38,655 nucleotides of DNA. Source: Geobacter sp. (GTDB lineage: Bacteria > Desulfobacterota > Desulfuromonadia > Geobacterales > Pseudopelobacteraceae). The DNA lies in the NCBI GenBank assembly GCA_025360785.1, contig JANYBN010000006.1:1-38655 (forward strand), written 5' to 3'. The position numbers were made by a program, and so were the translations under genes. Positions 25,393-34,092 of this stretch are shown here, one piece after another. The notes below the pieces were generated by a model. That model was given only the letters and a program-made list of their open reading frames with translations, ran no database searches and was not told the origin of the DNA. Numbering within the stretch: the first letter of the stretch is position 1; each line of letters opens with the position of its first letter.

Positions 25393-26604
25393 TTACAGCA
25401 CCGCCACCCTGCCCGCATCACGGGGCGCTTCCGCCTCGCCGGTCGAAACCTGCACCGCCCGGTAGAGCCGCTCCATCTCGGTAATAATCCCGGCGTAGGC
25501 CCGCTGGAAAGCTGCATGCGGCACCTCGCGCATCAGGTAATGAATCGGCACGACCCACTCGGGGATCATCAGAAACGGCCCCTGCACCTTGTCCAGTACG
25601 ATGTTCATCGCCTCGACGTTGTCGGCATCGTAAAAGGGGCGCTTCTTCAGGACGTGATTGAGGGTGTCGTAGCTTTTATAGGCTTCGGCAGGCTTGCCGA
25701 TCAGTGTGTTGCAGGGATTGAAGGGGGTGCCGGGTTCGAAGAGAGCTTCCAGCTGTCCGGGATTCAGCAGTTCCCACACCTGCGGCGGGTAGGTGGCGTC
25801 ACAGGGATACCAGTCGTCGCCGATTTTGAAGACGGCGAAGTAATGTTTGACACTCGGTTCAATCGCCAGGATGTGGTGGTATCCCTCCGGCACCAGCGGC
25901 TTCATCCGCTCCGAGGGAAAATCGATTTCGCCGAAGACCGCCTCGACCCCGCAGGCCCTGAGCAGCGCCACCTGCAGGTTGGTTTTGGTGGTGCACATGC
26001 CGTAGCCCATCTGCAGCACCTGCGACGCCAGCATGTTCCAGAAGCCGAAGCGATATGGGAGATAGCGGACGTAATCCCAGATATTCTGGGCAGTTTCCCA
26101 CGAGTCGTAACCGATCAGAAACTCGGCCATATGCTGGATGGCAGGGTGCTCGTGATCACAATGCTGTTCGAGGGTTTTGGAGTAATGGCCGTAACCGCCG
26201 GTCAGTTTGGCATAGCGCACCCGAACATAAGGCGCCATGCCGATGAAGAGGCGGGTCAGAACGTCCATAATTTCGGGATCCATACGTGGCGATATAACCC
26301 GGCGGTCAAGCCGCCAGAGAGTACAACCGCTCATGCCAGCGCGGGCTGTTGTTGTACGGGGGGTGCGCAGGATGAAGCCTATCTCGCCCAGGATATCACC
26401 CGGGCCCAGCCAGACGACCGGCAGATCCTGACCGGCTTTGTACAGGTTGATATCCCCCTGGATGATGACGTGCATTTCTCCGGAGGAGGAGTTGGCATCA
26501 AAAAGCGTTGCCCCGGGGGCGAGAGTAAGCGATGAGCCGATCTGCTGAAGCCTGTCGAGATATTCTGCCCTCAAGGCAACTGATAATTTAGTGGATGACA
26601 ACAT
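25393..26604 (-). CDS. cyclic nucleotide-binding domain fused to a transglutaminase-like domain
   Basis: The 403-aa protein has an N-terminal cNMP-binding beta-roll (about residues 15-115, with LGPGDILGEIGFILRTPRTT resembling the phosphate-binding cassette). A transglutaminase-like cysteine-protease fold follows (about 180-290). The expected catalytic triad is present: Cys204 in GYGMCTTK, His254 in VKHYFAVF and Asp269 in WYPCDATYPP. No signal peptide is seen, so it should act in the cytoplasm. AGGAG lies 7 bases before the ATG. It follows glnE by 24 bases and precedes the dockerin-type protein by 36. In the cassette RTPRTTTA, Arg and Thr fit either cAMP or cGMP. A cyclic-nucleotide-gated peptidase or cross-linking enzyme is the natural reading, but no substrate is known. 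Confidence 0.83.
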   Translation of the reverse strand: MLSSTKLSVALRAEYLDRLQQIGSSLTLAPGATLFDANSSSGEMHVIIQGDINLYKAGQDLPVVWLGPGDILGEIGFILRTPRTTTARAGMSGCTLWRLDRRVISPRMDPEIMDVLTRLFIGMAPYVRVRYAKLTGGYGHYSKTLEQHCDHEHPAIQHMAEFLIGYDSWETAQNIWDYVRYLPYRFGFWNMLASQVLQMGYGMCTTKTNLQVALLRACGVEAVFGEIDFPSERMKPLVPEGYHHILAIEPSVKHYFAVFKIGDDWYPCDATYPPQVWELLNPGQLEALFEPGTPFNPCNTLIGKPAEAYKSYDTLNHVLKKRPFYDADNVEAMNIVLDKVQGPFLMIPEWVVPIHYLMREVPHAAFQRAYAGIITEMERLYRAVQVSTGEAEAPRDAGRVAVL

Positions 26605-26628
26605 GGCGAACTCCTGAAATCTTCAATC

Positions 26629-29600
26629 CTACACCAAAAACAACTTGTCAAACACTTCACGGATTTTACCGGTTATCTCTTCATAATCACTGATAAGCAC
26701 GGTACCAGGGTTCTTCAAATTGAGATCATAGCCGAGACGGCGTGCCAGCTTGTTCATGTAAAGTTTCGTTCCGGAGAGATCGTTGGCCGAATAATCATTG
26801 ATAATCCGGAGGCGGTTCTCAAGTTTACGCAGAAATTTGTAGCCGCCGAGGAGCGTTTGAGCGCCGCCATCAGGCAACAGCCCCAGCGTACTGATCTCCT
26901 TGAGCGCGACAACCGTACTGGTGGTGCGCAGTTCCGGATAATGCCACCCTTCTTTAAGCTGCAGGTATTGCACGGTAAACTCCACATCCACCATCCCCCC
27001 ACGGCCGGTTTTGATGTTGTAACTGCTGTCCGTTTCCCGGGCCAGCTCGTTTTCCATCCTCATCCTCAGGCGGTGGATCTCCTGGCGCCCCTCATCATCT
27101 ATAGTTGTGCCATAGAGAGTGTGGCGGATAATGTCGTGCAGCTGGCTGGCCAGATTGTTATTCCCCAGCACGACACGGGCCTTGGTGAGCGCCTGTCGCT
27201 CCCAGATCTGGGATTCCTTGCGGTGGTAGTCGAGAAAGGACTCCAGTGAGGTCACGAGCGGACCGGCATTCCCGGATGGACGCAGCCGGGTGTCGATTTT
27301 GTAAACGTATCCTTCGCGGGTCTGCATGGTCAGGATCGAAATGATCTTCTGGGCCAGCTTGGCAAAATATTCATGATTGGAAATCTGTTTCTCACCGTTC
27401 GTACACCCCTGATGATCATAAACAAAGATGATGTCCAGATCCGAGTGATAGTTAAGCTCGCCTCCACCCAGCTTCCCCATGGCGATAATCGCCAGGTTCG
27501 CCTCGGTCGCATCCCCATCGCGCTGCCAGGTCGGACGCCCGAAGCGCTGCAGCTCCGCAACCGCAAGCCGGAAGGCTGTAGCCAGACAGACCTCCCCGAG
27601 CAGACTGAGCTGCGAAGTGACCTCCCCCTGCAGCAGGCGACCATGAATATCGTTCAGGCCGATACGGAGAAATTCCTCGTTGCGGTAGCGACGCAGAATA
27701 TTCAGGCGATCTTCGAAATAGTCGCTCTGATCAAGCAGCGCAGCCAGCTCCTCGGCCATCGTTTCCTTTGACTTGACCACGGATGAGGCGCTGCGGGCAA
27801 CCAGGCTGTCGAGCAGTTCAGGATGGTTGATCAGGATTTTGGAGAGAAATTCGGACATGCCGAACAGCGACACCAGCAGCTTGATCGTCTGACGGTTTTC
27901 AGACAGCAGGGCGTAATAGGATGACCGGGTGGCTATGACCGCCATGAACCGTTCCAGATTGGTCAGCGCCAGATCGGGATCGGGAGATTCGAAGAGTTCC
28001 TGAATCAGCAGCGGGGTGATTTTTTCCAGAATACGGCGGCTCCGTTCGGTCAGATTCCCTTTTACCGGCCCTCTCCGCAACACAATCAGGTTGTCGTATG
28101 CCCGATCGACATCCTCAAAATGGCGTTCAGCCAGCATATCCTTGACCAGATCAGAATCAGCCTTGGGATCAAGAAGAAACAATACCTGCGGATGGACCTC
28201 CTGCTCCAGTTTTTCATCGTGCGAATGAAAGAGAATGCCGTAGATGGAGGAAACATGGTTGCGATGCTCTTCGAGCACCTGGCGAAACCGCTCCGGGCCG
28301 TTGGCGCGCAGATAGCCGCTCCGCCGCGCCAGCGCCACCATTTCTTCCTCCTTGACCGGCAGGTTGTGGGTCTGGCGTTCCTGCACCACCTGGATCCGGT
28401 GTTCGACCGACCGGAGAAAACGATACGCCTCCCGCAACTGGCGATGATCCTCCTCAGTCAGCAGATTTGCCGCGAGAAGAGTATCCAGGGCGCGCAGTGA
28501 GTTGCGTTCACGCAGTTTCGGGTTTTTACCGGCATACACCAACTGCAGTGCCTGGATAAAAAATTCTATTTCGCGAATGCCTCCCCGGCCCAGCTTGAGG
28601 TTGATCTCCCCTTCCCTGGAGCGGGCCAGAGAGGCATCAATTTTTTGCTTCATCTGTTTCATATCCTCGATCAGATTATAATCGAGATATTTACGGTAGA
28701 TGAACGGCTGCAGGGTTTTGAGCAGTTGTTCCCCAAGCTCAAGTGATCCGGCCACCGGCCTTGCTTTCAGCATGGCGGTGCGCTCCCAGGACTGCCCCCA
28801 TGATTCATAGTATATTTCGGCCGACCGGAGTGAAACCGCCATGTCACCGGATTTCCCTTCCGGCCGAAGACCAACATCAACCCGGAACACGAACCCGTCC
28901 TCCGTCACCTGCGACAGCGCCTTGCTGATCATCTCACCCAGTTTGTTGAAAAAAGCATGGAGCGAGATCACCCCTTTTCTGCTCCCGGAGCCGTTTTCAA
29001 CGCCGGACGTTTCCCCCCTGTCCGACTCATAAAAGTAGATAATATCGATATCGGAAGAAAAGTTCAGTTCCCGGCCACCCAACTTGCCCATACCGATAAC
29101 AGTCATTTCCGCTTCGCCTACGCCGGCTGAATCGCCCGACAGCAGCGGGACTCCATGGTCACGTATCAGGCAACGCCGGCTGACCTGATAGGCCACCTGC
29201 AGTGTTGACGAGGCGAGGTCGGCAAGCTCCTCCATGACCTCTTCAAGCGGAGCCAGACCATTCAGATCGCGCGCGGCAATCCGCACGATCTCCCGGCGTT
29301 TGAAACAACGCAGCGCCTTCTGCAGCGCAGTGAAATCCGTTGATTCGTCTACGGTGGTCTGTACTGCGGCCAGCATATCTTCGGCTGAGCGGGAAAGATC
29401 GATGCCGTTTTCAATAAACAGCCAGCGCATGGTATCGGGAGATTTGTACATCAGATTCACTAGAAAGGGTGATGAACCGCAGAGCAGAATACATTGAGCC
29501 AGACGCTTCTTACGTTCCGCAAGTTCGGTCAGATCTTCGGGGGGTAGAACTCCGGCCAGACGCTCAAATGCATTCAGTGCCAGATCGGGCGACGGGGTCA

Positions 29601-29796
29601 GGAGTGAATTGATGACGATACGGTGCAGCGTCTCAACGGCATAATAAGGCCGAAGCAGCAGTATGTTGTCTGCGGAGCGGGCGCCGTACTGGAAACCGTG
29701 GGCCTCAAGAAAAGCTGTTAACTCCTGAAGTTGCCGGGCAGGTCCAGAGATGGCGATGATGCGGCTGAACTCTCGGGAGAAGCGTTCAATGTGCAT
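26629..29796 (-). CDS. glnE: bifunctional glutamine synthetase adenylyltransferase/deadenylase
   Basis: The enzyme adenylylates and deadenylylates glutamine synthetase in response to PII and glutamine, controlling nitrogen assimilation. The 1055-aa protein contains two nucleotidyltransferase domains. The first has GKLGGRELNFSSDIDIIY at about 237-254 (deadenylylating half). The second has GKLGGGELNYHSDLDIIF at about 774-791 (adenylylating half). Helical regulatory regions lie between and after them. It is somewhat longer than E. coli GlnE (about 946 aa). The start at 29796 is one base after the mtnA stop (TGATATG), with no strong ribosome-binding site, so translational coupling is likely. The frame is open to 29838, but that start would lie inside mtnA. 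Confidence 0.95.
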   Translation of the reverse strand: MHIERFSREFSRIIAISGPARQLQELTAFLEAHGFQYGARSADNILLLRPYYAVETLHRIVINSLLTPSPDLALNAFERLAGVLPPEDLTELAERKKRLAQCILLCGSSPFLVNLMYKSPDTMRWLFIENGIDLSRSAEDMLAAVQTTVDESTDFTALQKALRCFKRREIVRIAARDLNGLAPLEEVMEELADLASSTLQVAYQVSRRCLIRDHGVPLLSGDSAGVGEAEMTVIGMGKLGGRELNFSSDIDIIYFYESDRGETSGVENGSGSRKGVISLHAFFNKLGEMISKALSQVTEDGFVFRVDVGLRPEGKSGDMAVSLRSAEIYYESWGQSWERTAMLKARPVAGSLELGEQLLKTLQPFIYRKYLDYNLIEDMKQMKQKIDASLARSREGEINLKLGRGGIREIEFFIQALQLVYAGKNPKLRERNSLRALDTLLAANLLTEEDHRQLREAYRFLRSVEHRIQVVQERQTHNLPVKEEEMVALARRSGYLRANGPERFRQVLEEHRNHVSSIYGILFHSHDEKLEQEVHPQVLFLLDPKADSDLVKDMLAERHFEDVDRAYDNLIVLRRGPVKGNLTERSRRILEKITPLLIQELFESPDPDLALTNLERFMAVIATRSSYYALLSENRQTIKLLVSLFGMSEFLSKILINHPELLDSLVARSASSVVKSKETMAEELAALLDQSDYFEDRLNILRRYRNEEFLRIGLNDIHGRLLQGEVTSQLSLLGEVCLATAFRLAVAELQRFGRPTWQRDGDATEANLAIIAMGKLGGGELNYHSDLDIIFVYDHQGCTNGEKQISNHEYFAKLAQKIISILTMQTREGYVYKIDTRLRPSGNAGPLVTSLESFLDYHRKESQIWERQALTKARVVLGNNNLASQLHDIIRHTLYGTTIDDEGRQEIHRLRMRMENELARETDSSYNIKTGRGGMVDVEFTVQYLQLKEGWHYPELRTTSTVVALKEISTLGLLPDGGAQTLLGGYKFLRKLENRLRIINDYSANDLSGTKLYMNKLARRLGYDLNLKNPGTVLISDYEEITGKIREVFDKLFLV

Positions 29797-29797
29797 A

Positions 29798-30838
29798 TCA
29801 GAACCCGGCCACCTTGCGCAGTCCGCTCTGATAGTCACCCTTGACGATGCCGTTCTCGGTGATGATAGCGGTAATATATCGGGCCGGCGTCACATCGAAC
29901 GACGGGTTACGAACCTTGATCCCTTCTGGCGCGATTGCAATTCCCTTGATGTGGGTCACTTCACTGGACGGACGCTCCTCGATCGGGATCTTGCTGCCGT
30001 CAGAAAGGGTCAGGTCAAGTGTCGAAACCGGGGCGGCGACATAAAACGGGATATTGTTCTCTTTGGCGAGCACCGCTACTGAATAGGTACCGATCTTGTT
30101 GGCGGTATCGCCGTTGGCGGCAATCCGGTCGGCTCCCACCACGCAGCAGGTTATCTCGCCCCGGTTCATGAAGAATCCGGCCATGTTGTCGGAAATAAGC
30201 GTCGCAGGAATGCCATCTTTCATCAGCTCCCAGGCGGTCAGACGTGCCCCCTGCAACCAGGGGCGGGTCTCGTCGGCAAAGACCTGAATCTTTTTCCCCG
30301 CCTCATGGGCAGCGCGGATAACACCCAGCGCAGTACCGTAACCGGCCGTGGCAAGGCCTCCGGCGTTGCAGTGGGTCAGCACTGTGGCCCCCTCAGGAAT
30401 CAAGGTGGCACCCCATTTGCCGATGTTTTTGCAGATGGTCAAATCCTCCTGCTCGATCCGGATCGCTTCCTTTTTCAGAGCCTCGCGGATGGCATCGAGA
30501 CTTTTTTCCCGGTTCTCCTCCGCGACCCGCTTCATCCGCTCCAGTCCCCAGAAGAGGTTGACCGCCGTCGGACGGGTGCGCCCCAGTACGTCACAGACGT
30601 TATCCAGCTGTCGGAAGAAAGATTCATGGGTATCAGAGATGATCGCCCGTGCCCCCAGCGCAACCCCCATGGCCGCCGCCACGCCGATAGCGGGGGCGCC
30701 CCGGATGATCATCCCCCTGATCGCTTCGGCAACCGATTGAAAATCGGTATAGGTATTATAGACCTCTTCGCCCGGCAGCCGGGTCTGGTCGATCATAACC
30801 ACTGCGTCATCAAGCCATTCAATGGTACGGAAGGACAT
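29798..30838 (-). CDS. mtnA: S-methyl-5-thioribose-1-phosphate isomerase
   Basis: The enzyme converts methylthioribose-1-phosphate to methylthioribulose-1-phosphate in the methionine salvage pathway. The 346-aa length is typical. [11 protein letters not shown] lies at about 46-56. The catalytic Cys157 is in [10 protein letters not shown] and the catalytic Asp237 in [18 protein letters not shown]. An AGAGGAG five bases before the ATG gives a strong start. It is the first gene of a long minus-strand run and is directly coupled to glnE. No other methionine salvage gene is in the window. The related eIF2B-like or ribose-1,5-bisphosphate isomerase families share the fold, but the Cys/Asp motifs support MtnA. 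Confidence 0.95.
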   Translation of the reverse strand: MSFRTIEWLDDAVVMIDQTRLPGEEVYNTYTDFQSVAEAIRGMIIRGAPAIGVAAAMGVALGARAIISDTHESFFRQLDNVCDVLGRTRPTAVNLFWGLERMKRVAEENREKSLDAIREALKKEAIRIEQEDLTICKNIGKWGATLIPEGATVLTHCNAGGLATAGYGTALGVIRAAHEAGKKIQVFADETRPWLQGARLTAWELMKDGIPATLISDNMAGFFMNRGEITCCVVGADRIAANGDTANKIGTYSVAVLAKENNIPFYVAAPVSTLDLTLSDGSKIPIEERPSSEVTHIKGIAIAPEGIKVRNPSFDVTPARYITAIITENGIVKGDYQSGLRKVAGF

Positions 30839-30863
30839 ATGGACTCCTCTATTTGTAAAATCC

Positions 30864-30880
30864 CCTCCTGTTCAGGGAGG
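30864..30880 (-). other. small hairpin in the mtnA leader
   Basis: On the minus strand CCTCC (30880-30876) can pair with GGAGG (30868-30864) around a 7-base loop, ending 15 bases before the AGAGGAG ribosome-binding site. CCTCC could also pair with that site. Any attenuation role is speculative. The rest of 30839-30982 holds no gene that I can see. Confidence 0.25.
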
Positions 30881-30982
30881 TTAGTGTAAAAGACACGAGT
30901 AAATTTTCATAAGATGCCATGATTTGTTGTTTTTCACAACCTGGATGTCATCAGATACGCGGCATAAAAAGAAGCCTGTAAG

Positions 30983-32202
30983 TTATCCGGATCTCCGCCA
31001 GTTAAAAGCACGCAATTGAATTTCAGGCAATATGTTGGGATTTATGCCGATCAGGGCGAGTTCTTCCGAGGCAGACCACATATCGAGACCCTCAAGAAGC
31101 TCCATTACCCGTAAAAGACCGCCGTAATGACCCGAGCGATCGAGCAGTGCAGCAGCGACGTCATCGTTGAGGTTCAGGTTTACGATAATATCTTCAATTG
31201 CAATATCGTAAATACTCGCCATAAGTGAAAGGATACCGGTCATAAAAGCCAGCTCCGGAGATTCGTCATCAAGCTGCAGGTGAGAATGCACAAAGGCCAT
31301 CTGCTCCATCAGCCCGGCCCTGGTCGCGGCCATATCAACCAGTGGGTGGTCGAAAGCATCATCGCCATCAGCGGCAAACAGAGCCAGCTGTATCCAACGC
31401 TTGATCTGCTGGCGTCCGGTCGTCGCAATCGCATGGCGCACACCCTGGATTTTATGGCGATTCCCGAAGGCTACCGAGTTTACGATCATCAGCAGCTTGT
31501 ATGTCAAGGCGGGGCTGCCACGAAAAGCCAGTTCAACAACCTCGATACCGGCATCTTCCGACAACAGGCGCATCAGTTTGAGGAGCGTCGCAGCATCCTC
31601 ATCCATTTTCTTCTTCTTGATAATATCGGGACGGGCAAAATAATAGCCCTGGAAGTAGTCGAAGCCAAGGGCATGGCATGCCGCAAACTGTTCGATGCTC
31701 TCGACTTTCTCGGCCAGCAGCTTACAGGGATATGGTCGCAGACTTTCTAAAATATCAGGCAGTAATTCCAGCGGCGTCTGGAGCAGATCTATTTTGATAA
31801 TGTCCACGATGGCATATAACCCGGCAAAATCCGGACTGTACTGATGATCATCCAGGGCAAGGGTGAATCCGGACTCCTTAAGCGCCAGGCAGCGTTCGAT
31901 CAAGGCCGGTGACGGTTCTATGGATCAAGCAGCTCAATGACGATATGTTCCTGCGGCAGCAATTCCAGGACTTCGTCCATCAGCATATCTAAATCGACAT
32001 TTATGAAACCCTTGCGCCCGCATAATAACTCCACAATCCCGAATGATGCGAGGGTATTGATAATCACATTGGCGGTGGCTTTACCGGCATCCTGTACATC
32101 AGCCTCGTTTATATCGGTGGATCGGAAGAGCAGCTCATAGCCATAGAGGCACTCGTTCCTGTCCAGAATCGGCTGTCGGCCTATTATGCAGTTTCCGCTC
32201 AT
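30983..32202 (-). pseudogene. EAL-HDOD regulatory protein, split by a frameshift
   Basis: Two minus-strand frames together make one EAL-HDOD protein of about 405 aa, a family that couples a c-di-GMP phosphodiesterase-like domain to an HDOD domain. Frame one (32202-31918, 94 aa, MSGNCIIGRQPILDR to EHIVIELLDP) ends at a TAG. Frame two continues without a gap as IEPSPALIERCLALKESG and runs to 30983. Restoring one missing base near 31922 would rejoin them. The EAL half has ELLFR, LALDDHQYS, IKID, AEKVES and YFQGYYFARP and looks partly degenerate. The HDOD half (about 200-400) contains LLMIVNSVAF and a conserved RHAI..TGRQQIKRW block. An AGGAAG precedes the ATG at 32202. It could be a true pseudogene, a sequencing error, or less likely a programmed frameshift. 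Confidence 0.85.
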
Positions 32203-32259
32203 GTTTTCTTCCTGCTGTTAAAAGATATACACCGCTTTGAGCAGTTTTTACCAAGGATA

Positions 32260-32289
32260 TTTATATTCCACAAAGTACACTACTGTTAA
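32260..32289 (-). promoter_or_regulatory. weak promoter candidate for the EAL-HDOD gene
   Basis: On the minus strand TTAACA (32289-32284) and TATAAA (32265-32260) are 18 bases apart, about 58 bases before the ATG at 32202. The region is AT-rich, so chance matches are likely. A 7-bp inverted repeat (ATACCTT at 32329-32335 with AAGGTAT at 32348-32354) lies upstream and could be a binding site. Confidence 0.35.
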
Positions 32290-32413
32290 TAATTTATCAC
32301 TTTTTAATTTATTATCGTTATTTAGAGCATACCTTTTAACAAAACATAAGGTATTTCCCCACGCGTAAGGCCCTATTTCACAACGCACTTTAATGGCGGC
32401 ACCTATTGCCTGC

Positions 32414-32443
32414 TTGACACAACTCCGTCAGAACTGGTATGGT
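32414..32443 (+). promoter_or_regulatory. promoter for the helicase leader
   Basis: A perfect TTGACA (32414-32419) is followed after 18 bases by TATGGT (32438-32443). Transcription would start near 32450, about 170 bases before the helicase ATG. Confidence 0.55.
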
Positions 32444-32484
32444 TAGCCATTACAATTGTTGTACCGGATAGCACGTCATCGTAA

Positions 32485-32510
32485 GCCCCGGAATTTTCCG
32501 GGGCTTTTTT
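32485..32510 (+). terminator. intrinsic terminator inside the helicase leader
   Basis: GCCCCGGAA (32485-32493) pairs perfectly with TTCCGGGGC (32496-32504) and is followed by six T residues (32505-32510). This is a classic Rho-independent terminator on the plus strand. It sits about 60 bases after the expected transcription start and about 110 bases before the helicase start codon, so it would produce either a short RNA or an attenuated leader. Confidence 0.85.
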
Positions 32511-32554
32511 CGTACAACCAGAAGACTCATGCAAAGCGTCATGAGGAGGTTGAG

Positions 32555-32656
32555 ATGCGAGCGGTAACGCAGCAGATCAACCCCGCAGTAGCTTTGCATA
32601 GGCTTCGGAAGAAAGGAGTATCATGGAGTTTCAAGAATTTAATTTTCACCCCGTAA
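32555..32656 (+). CDS. upstream ORF overlapping the helicase start (33 aa)
   Basis: The reading frame starts MRAVTQQINPAVALHRLRKK and ends NLIFTP. A strong GAGGAGG lies 5 bases before its ATG. It runs 34 bases into the helicase gene in another frame. A 6-bp hairpin (CTCATG at 32526-32531 with CATGAG at 32540-32545) abuts and partly covers its ribosome-binding site. It may be a regulatory leader ORF; the peptide itself has no recognisable domain and may be unimportant. Confidence 0.4.
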   Translation: MRAVTQQINPAVALHRLRKKGVSWSFKNLIFTP

Positions 32657-33963
32657 TTGCAGCAAGTATCAAGGAGACCGGTTATGTCACGCCGACCCCC
32701 ATTCAGCAGCAGGCTATACCGACGGTAATGCAGGGCCGCGACGTCATGGGCCTGGCCCAGACCGGCACCGGCAAGACGGCAGCCTTTGCACTACCGATCC
32801 TGAACCGTCTCATGGAGGGCCCGCGCGGCCATGTCCGCGCCCTGGTTGTTGCTCCAACCCGCGAACTGGCCGAGCAGATCCACGAATCATTCGTAACGCT
32901 GGGAAAACAGACCCAGCTCAAAAGTGTGACCGTTTACGGCGGGGTCAATGCGAATCCGCAGATTCACGCGCTCAGAAACGGCGTTGAAATCGTGGTCGCC
33001 TGTCCGGGTCGTCTGCTGGACCACATCGGTCAGGGGACCATAAACCTCTCCCACCTTGAAGTTCTGGTGCTGGACGAAGCCGACCAGATGTTCGACATGG
33101 GTTTTCTCCCCGACATCCGCAGGATTCTGGGCCACCTCCCTGCCAAACGGCAGACGCTGCTGTTCTCGGCCACCATGCCGCCAAGCATCAACAAACTTGC
33201 TCACGACATCCTGACTGATCCGGTTACCGTTCAAGTCGGCAATACCGCTCCTCCGGTCACCGTTTCCCACGCCCTGTATCCGGTCGAGCAGCATCTGAAA
33301 ACCGGACTGCTGCTGGAGCTGCTGAAACATACCGACACCGATTCGGTGCTGATCTTTACCCGCACCAAACACCGTGCCAAACGTCTGGGCGAGCAGCTGG
33401 AAAAAGCGGGCTACAAAGCCGCATCACTGCAGGGGAACCTATCCCAGAATCGCCGGCAGGCGGCGCTGGACGGATTTCGTGACGGCACCTATCAGATCCT
33501 GGTTGCAACCGATATTGCCGCGCGCGGCATCGATGTGTCGCAGATATCCCACGTCGTCAACTATGATATCCCCGACACCCCGGAAGCGTACGTGCACCGC
33601 ATCGGCCGTACCGGCCGTGCCGCCAAGAGCGGCGACGCCTTTACCATGGTATGCAGCGAGGATACGATCATGGTGCGGACTATCGAGAAAAAACTGGGCG
33701 CCCCGCTGGAGCGTCGCACGGTAGAGGGCTTTGACTACAGCGTTCCCGCCCCGAAAAAAGACGCCGAGTTCGCCCGCCCGCCGCGCGAACCAAGACCGAC
33801 CCGTAAGCCTGACGCTGCCAAAAAAGGTTCGGTCGGCTCAATCAACCCGTTCAAAAGCGACCATCCAGGCAGCAAGCCTGCCGGCAGGCCGCAGCAGCCG
33901 CGACCCGGAGCAACGGGTGGCGCGCCCAAAACCGTTTTCAACAGTTCACGGCGAGGGAAATAA
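32623..33963 (+). CDS. DEAD-box ATP-dependent RNA helicase, RhlE-like
   Basis: The 446-aa protein should unwind RNA in ribosome assembly, RNA decay or cold adaptation. It has the Q motif (TPTPIQQQAIP), motif I AQTGTGKT at 45-52, motif II DEAD at 151-154, motif III SAT, and motif VI HRIGRTGR, so both RecA-like domains are complete and probably active. The last 75 residues are a basic, Pro/Arg/Lys-rich tail (about 372-446), typical of RhlE and similar helicases and suited to RNA binding. AAGGAG precedes the ATG by 5 bases. The gene has a long structured leader with a terminator and an overlapping upstream ORF. A strong hairpin follows it. Confidence 0.95.
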   Translation: MEFQEFNFHPVIAASIKETGYVTPTPIQQQAIPTVMQGRDVMGLAQTGTGKTAAFALPILNRLMEGPRGHVRALVVAPTRELAEQIHESFVTLGKQTQLKSVTVYGGVNANPQIHALRNGVEIVVACPGRLLDHIGQGTINLSHLEVLVLDEADQMFDMGFLPDIRRILGHLPAKRQTLLFSATMPPSINKLAHDILTDPVTVQVGNTAPPVTVSHALYPVEQHLKTGLLLELLKHTDTDSVLIFTRTKHRAKRLGEQLEKAGYKAASLQGNLSQNRRQAALDGFRDGTYQILVATDIAARGIDVSQISHVVNYDIPDTPEAYVHRIGRTGRAAKSGDAFTMVCSEDTIMVRTIEKKLGAPLERRTVEGFDYSVPAPKKDAEFARPPREPRPTRKPDAAKKGSVGSINPFKSDHPGSKPAGRPQQPRPGATGGAPKTVFNSSRRGK

Positions 33964-33979
33964 CCTTTACACATATTTT

Positions 33980-34015
33980 ACGAGAGAAGGCGGCCACTTG
34001 GTCGCCTTCTCTCGT
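33980..34015. terminator. terminator after the RNA helicase gene
   Basis: ACGAGAGAAGGCG (33980-33992) pairs perfectly with CGCCTTCTCTCGT (34003-34015), a 13-bp stem with a 10-base loop, starting 17 bases after the helicase stop. Only a short T-run (GTTTC) follows, so efficiency is uncertain, but position and strength support termination. Confidence 0.75.
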
Positions 34016-34056
34016 TTCATGCCATTGCCCCGAACGCTGCACCCGGTTATTTCCCC

Positions 34057-34086
34057 TTGCCGCCGCTTCGCCCTTCCTGCTATAAA
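34057..34086 (+). promoter_or_regulatory. candidate promoter abutting the transporter start
   Basis: TTGCCG (34057-34062) and TATAAA (34081-34086) are 18 bases apart. The expected start site coincides with the A of the ATG at 34093. There is no Shine-Dalgarno sequence before that ATG, so the transcript may be leaderless. Confidence 0.4.
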
Positions 34087-34092
34087 AATCAG

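Noticed and set aside
25378-25393. ACAACT/AGTTGT hairpin between the cNMP gene and the repeat-protein gene as an operon break
   Set aside because: It is a weak 6-bp stem with a 4-base loop and no U-run. It is insufficient evidence for a terminator.
25369-26535. Plus-strand open frame (388 aa) opposite the cNMP/transglutaminase gene
   Set aside because: The minus strand has clear domains and a catalytic triad. The opposite frame has unusual His/Gln/Arg-rich composition typical of an antisense frame.
30839-30982. Possible SAM riboswitch upstream of mtnA
   Set aside because: The leader is too short and lacks the multi-helix core of known SAM riboswitches. Only a small 5-bp hairpin is visible.
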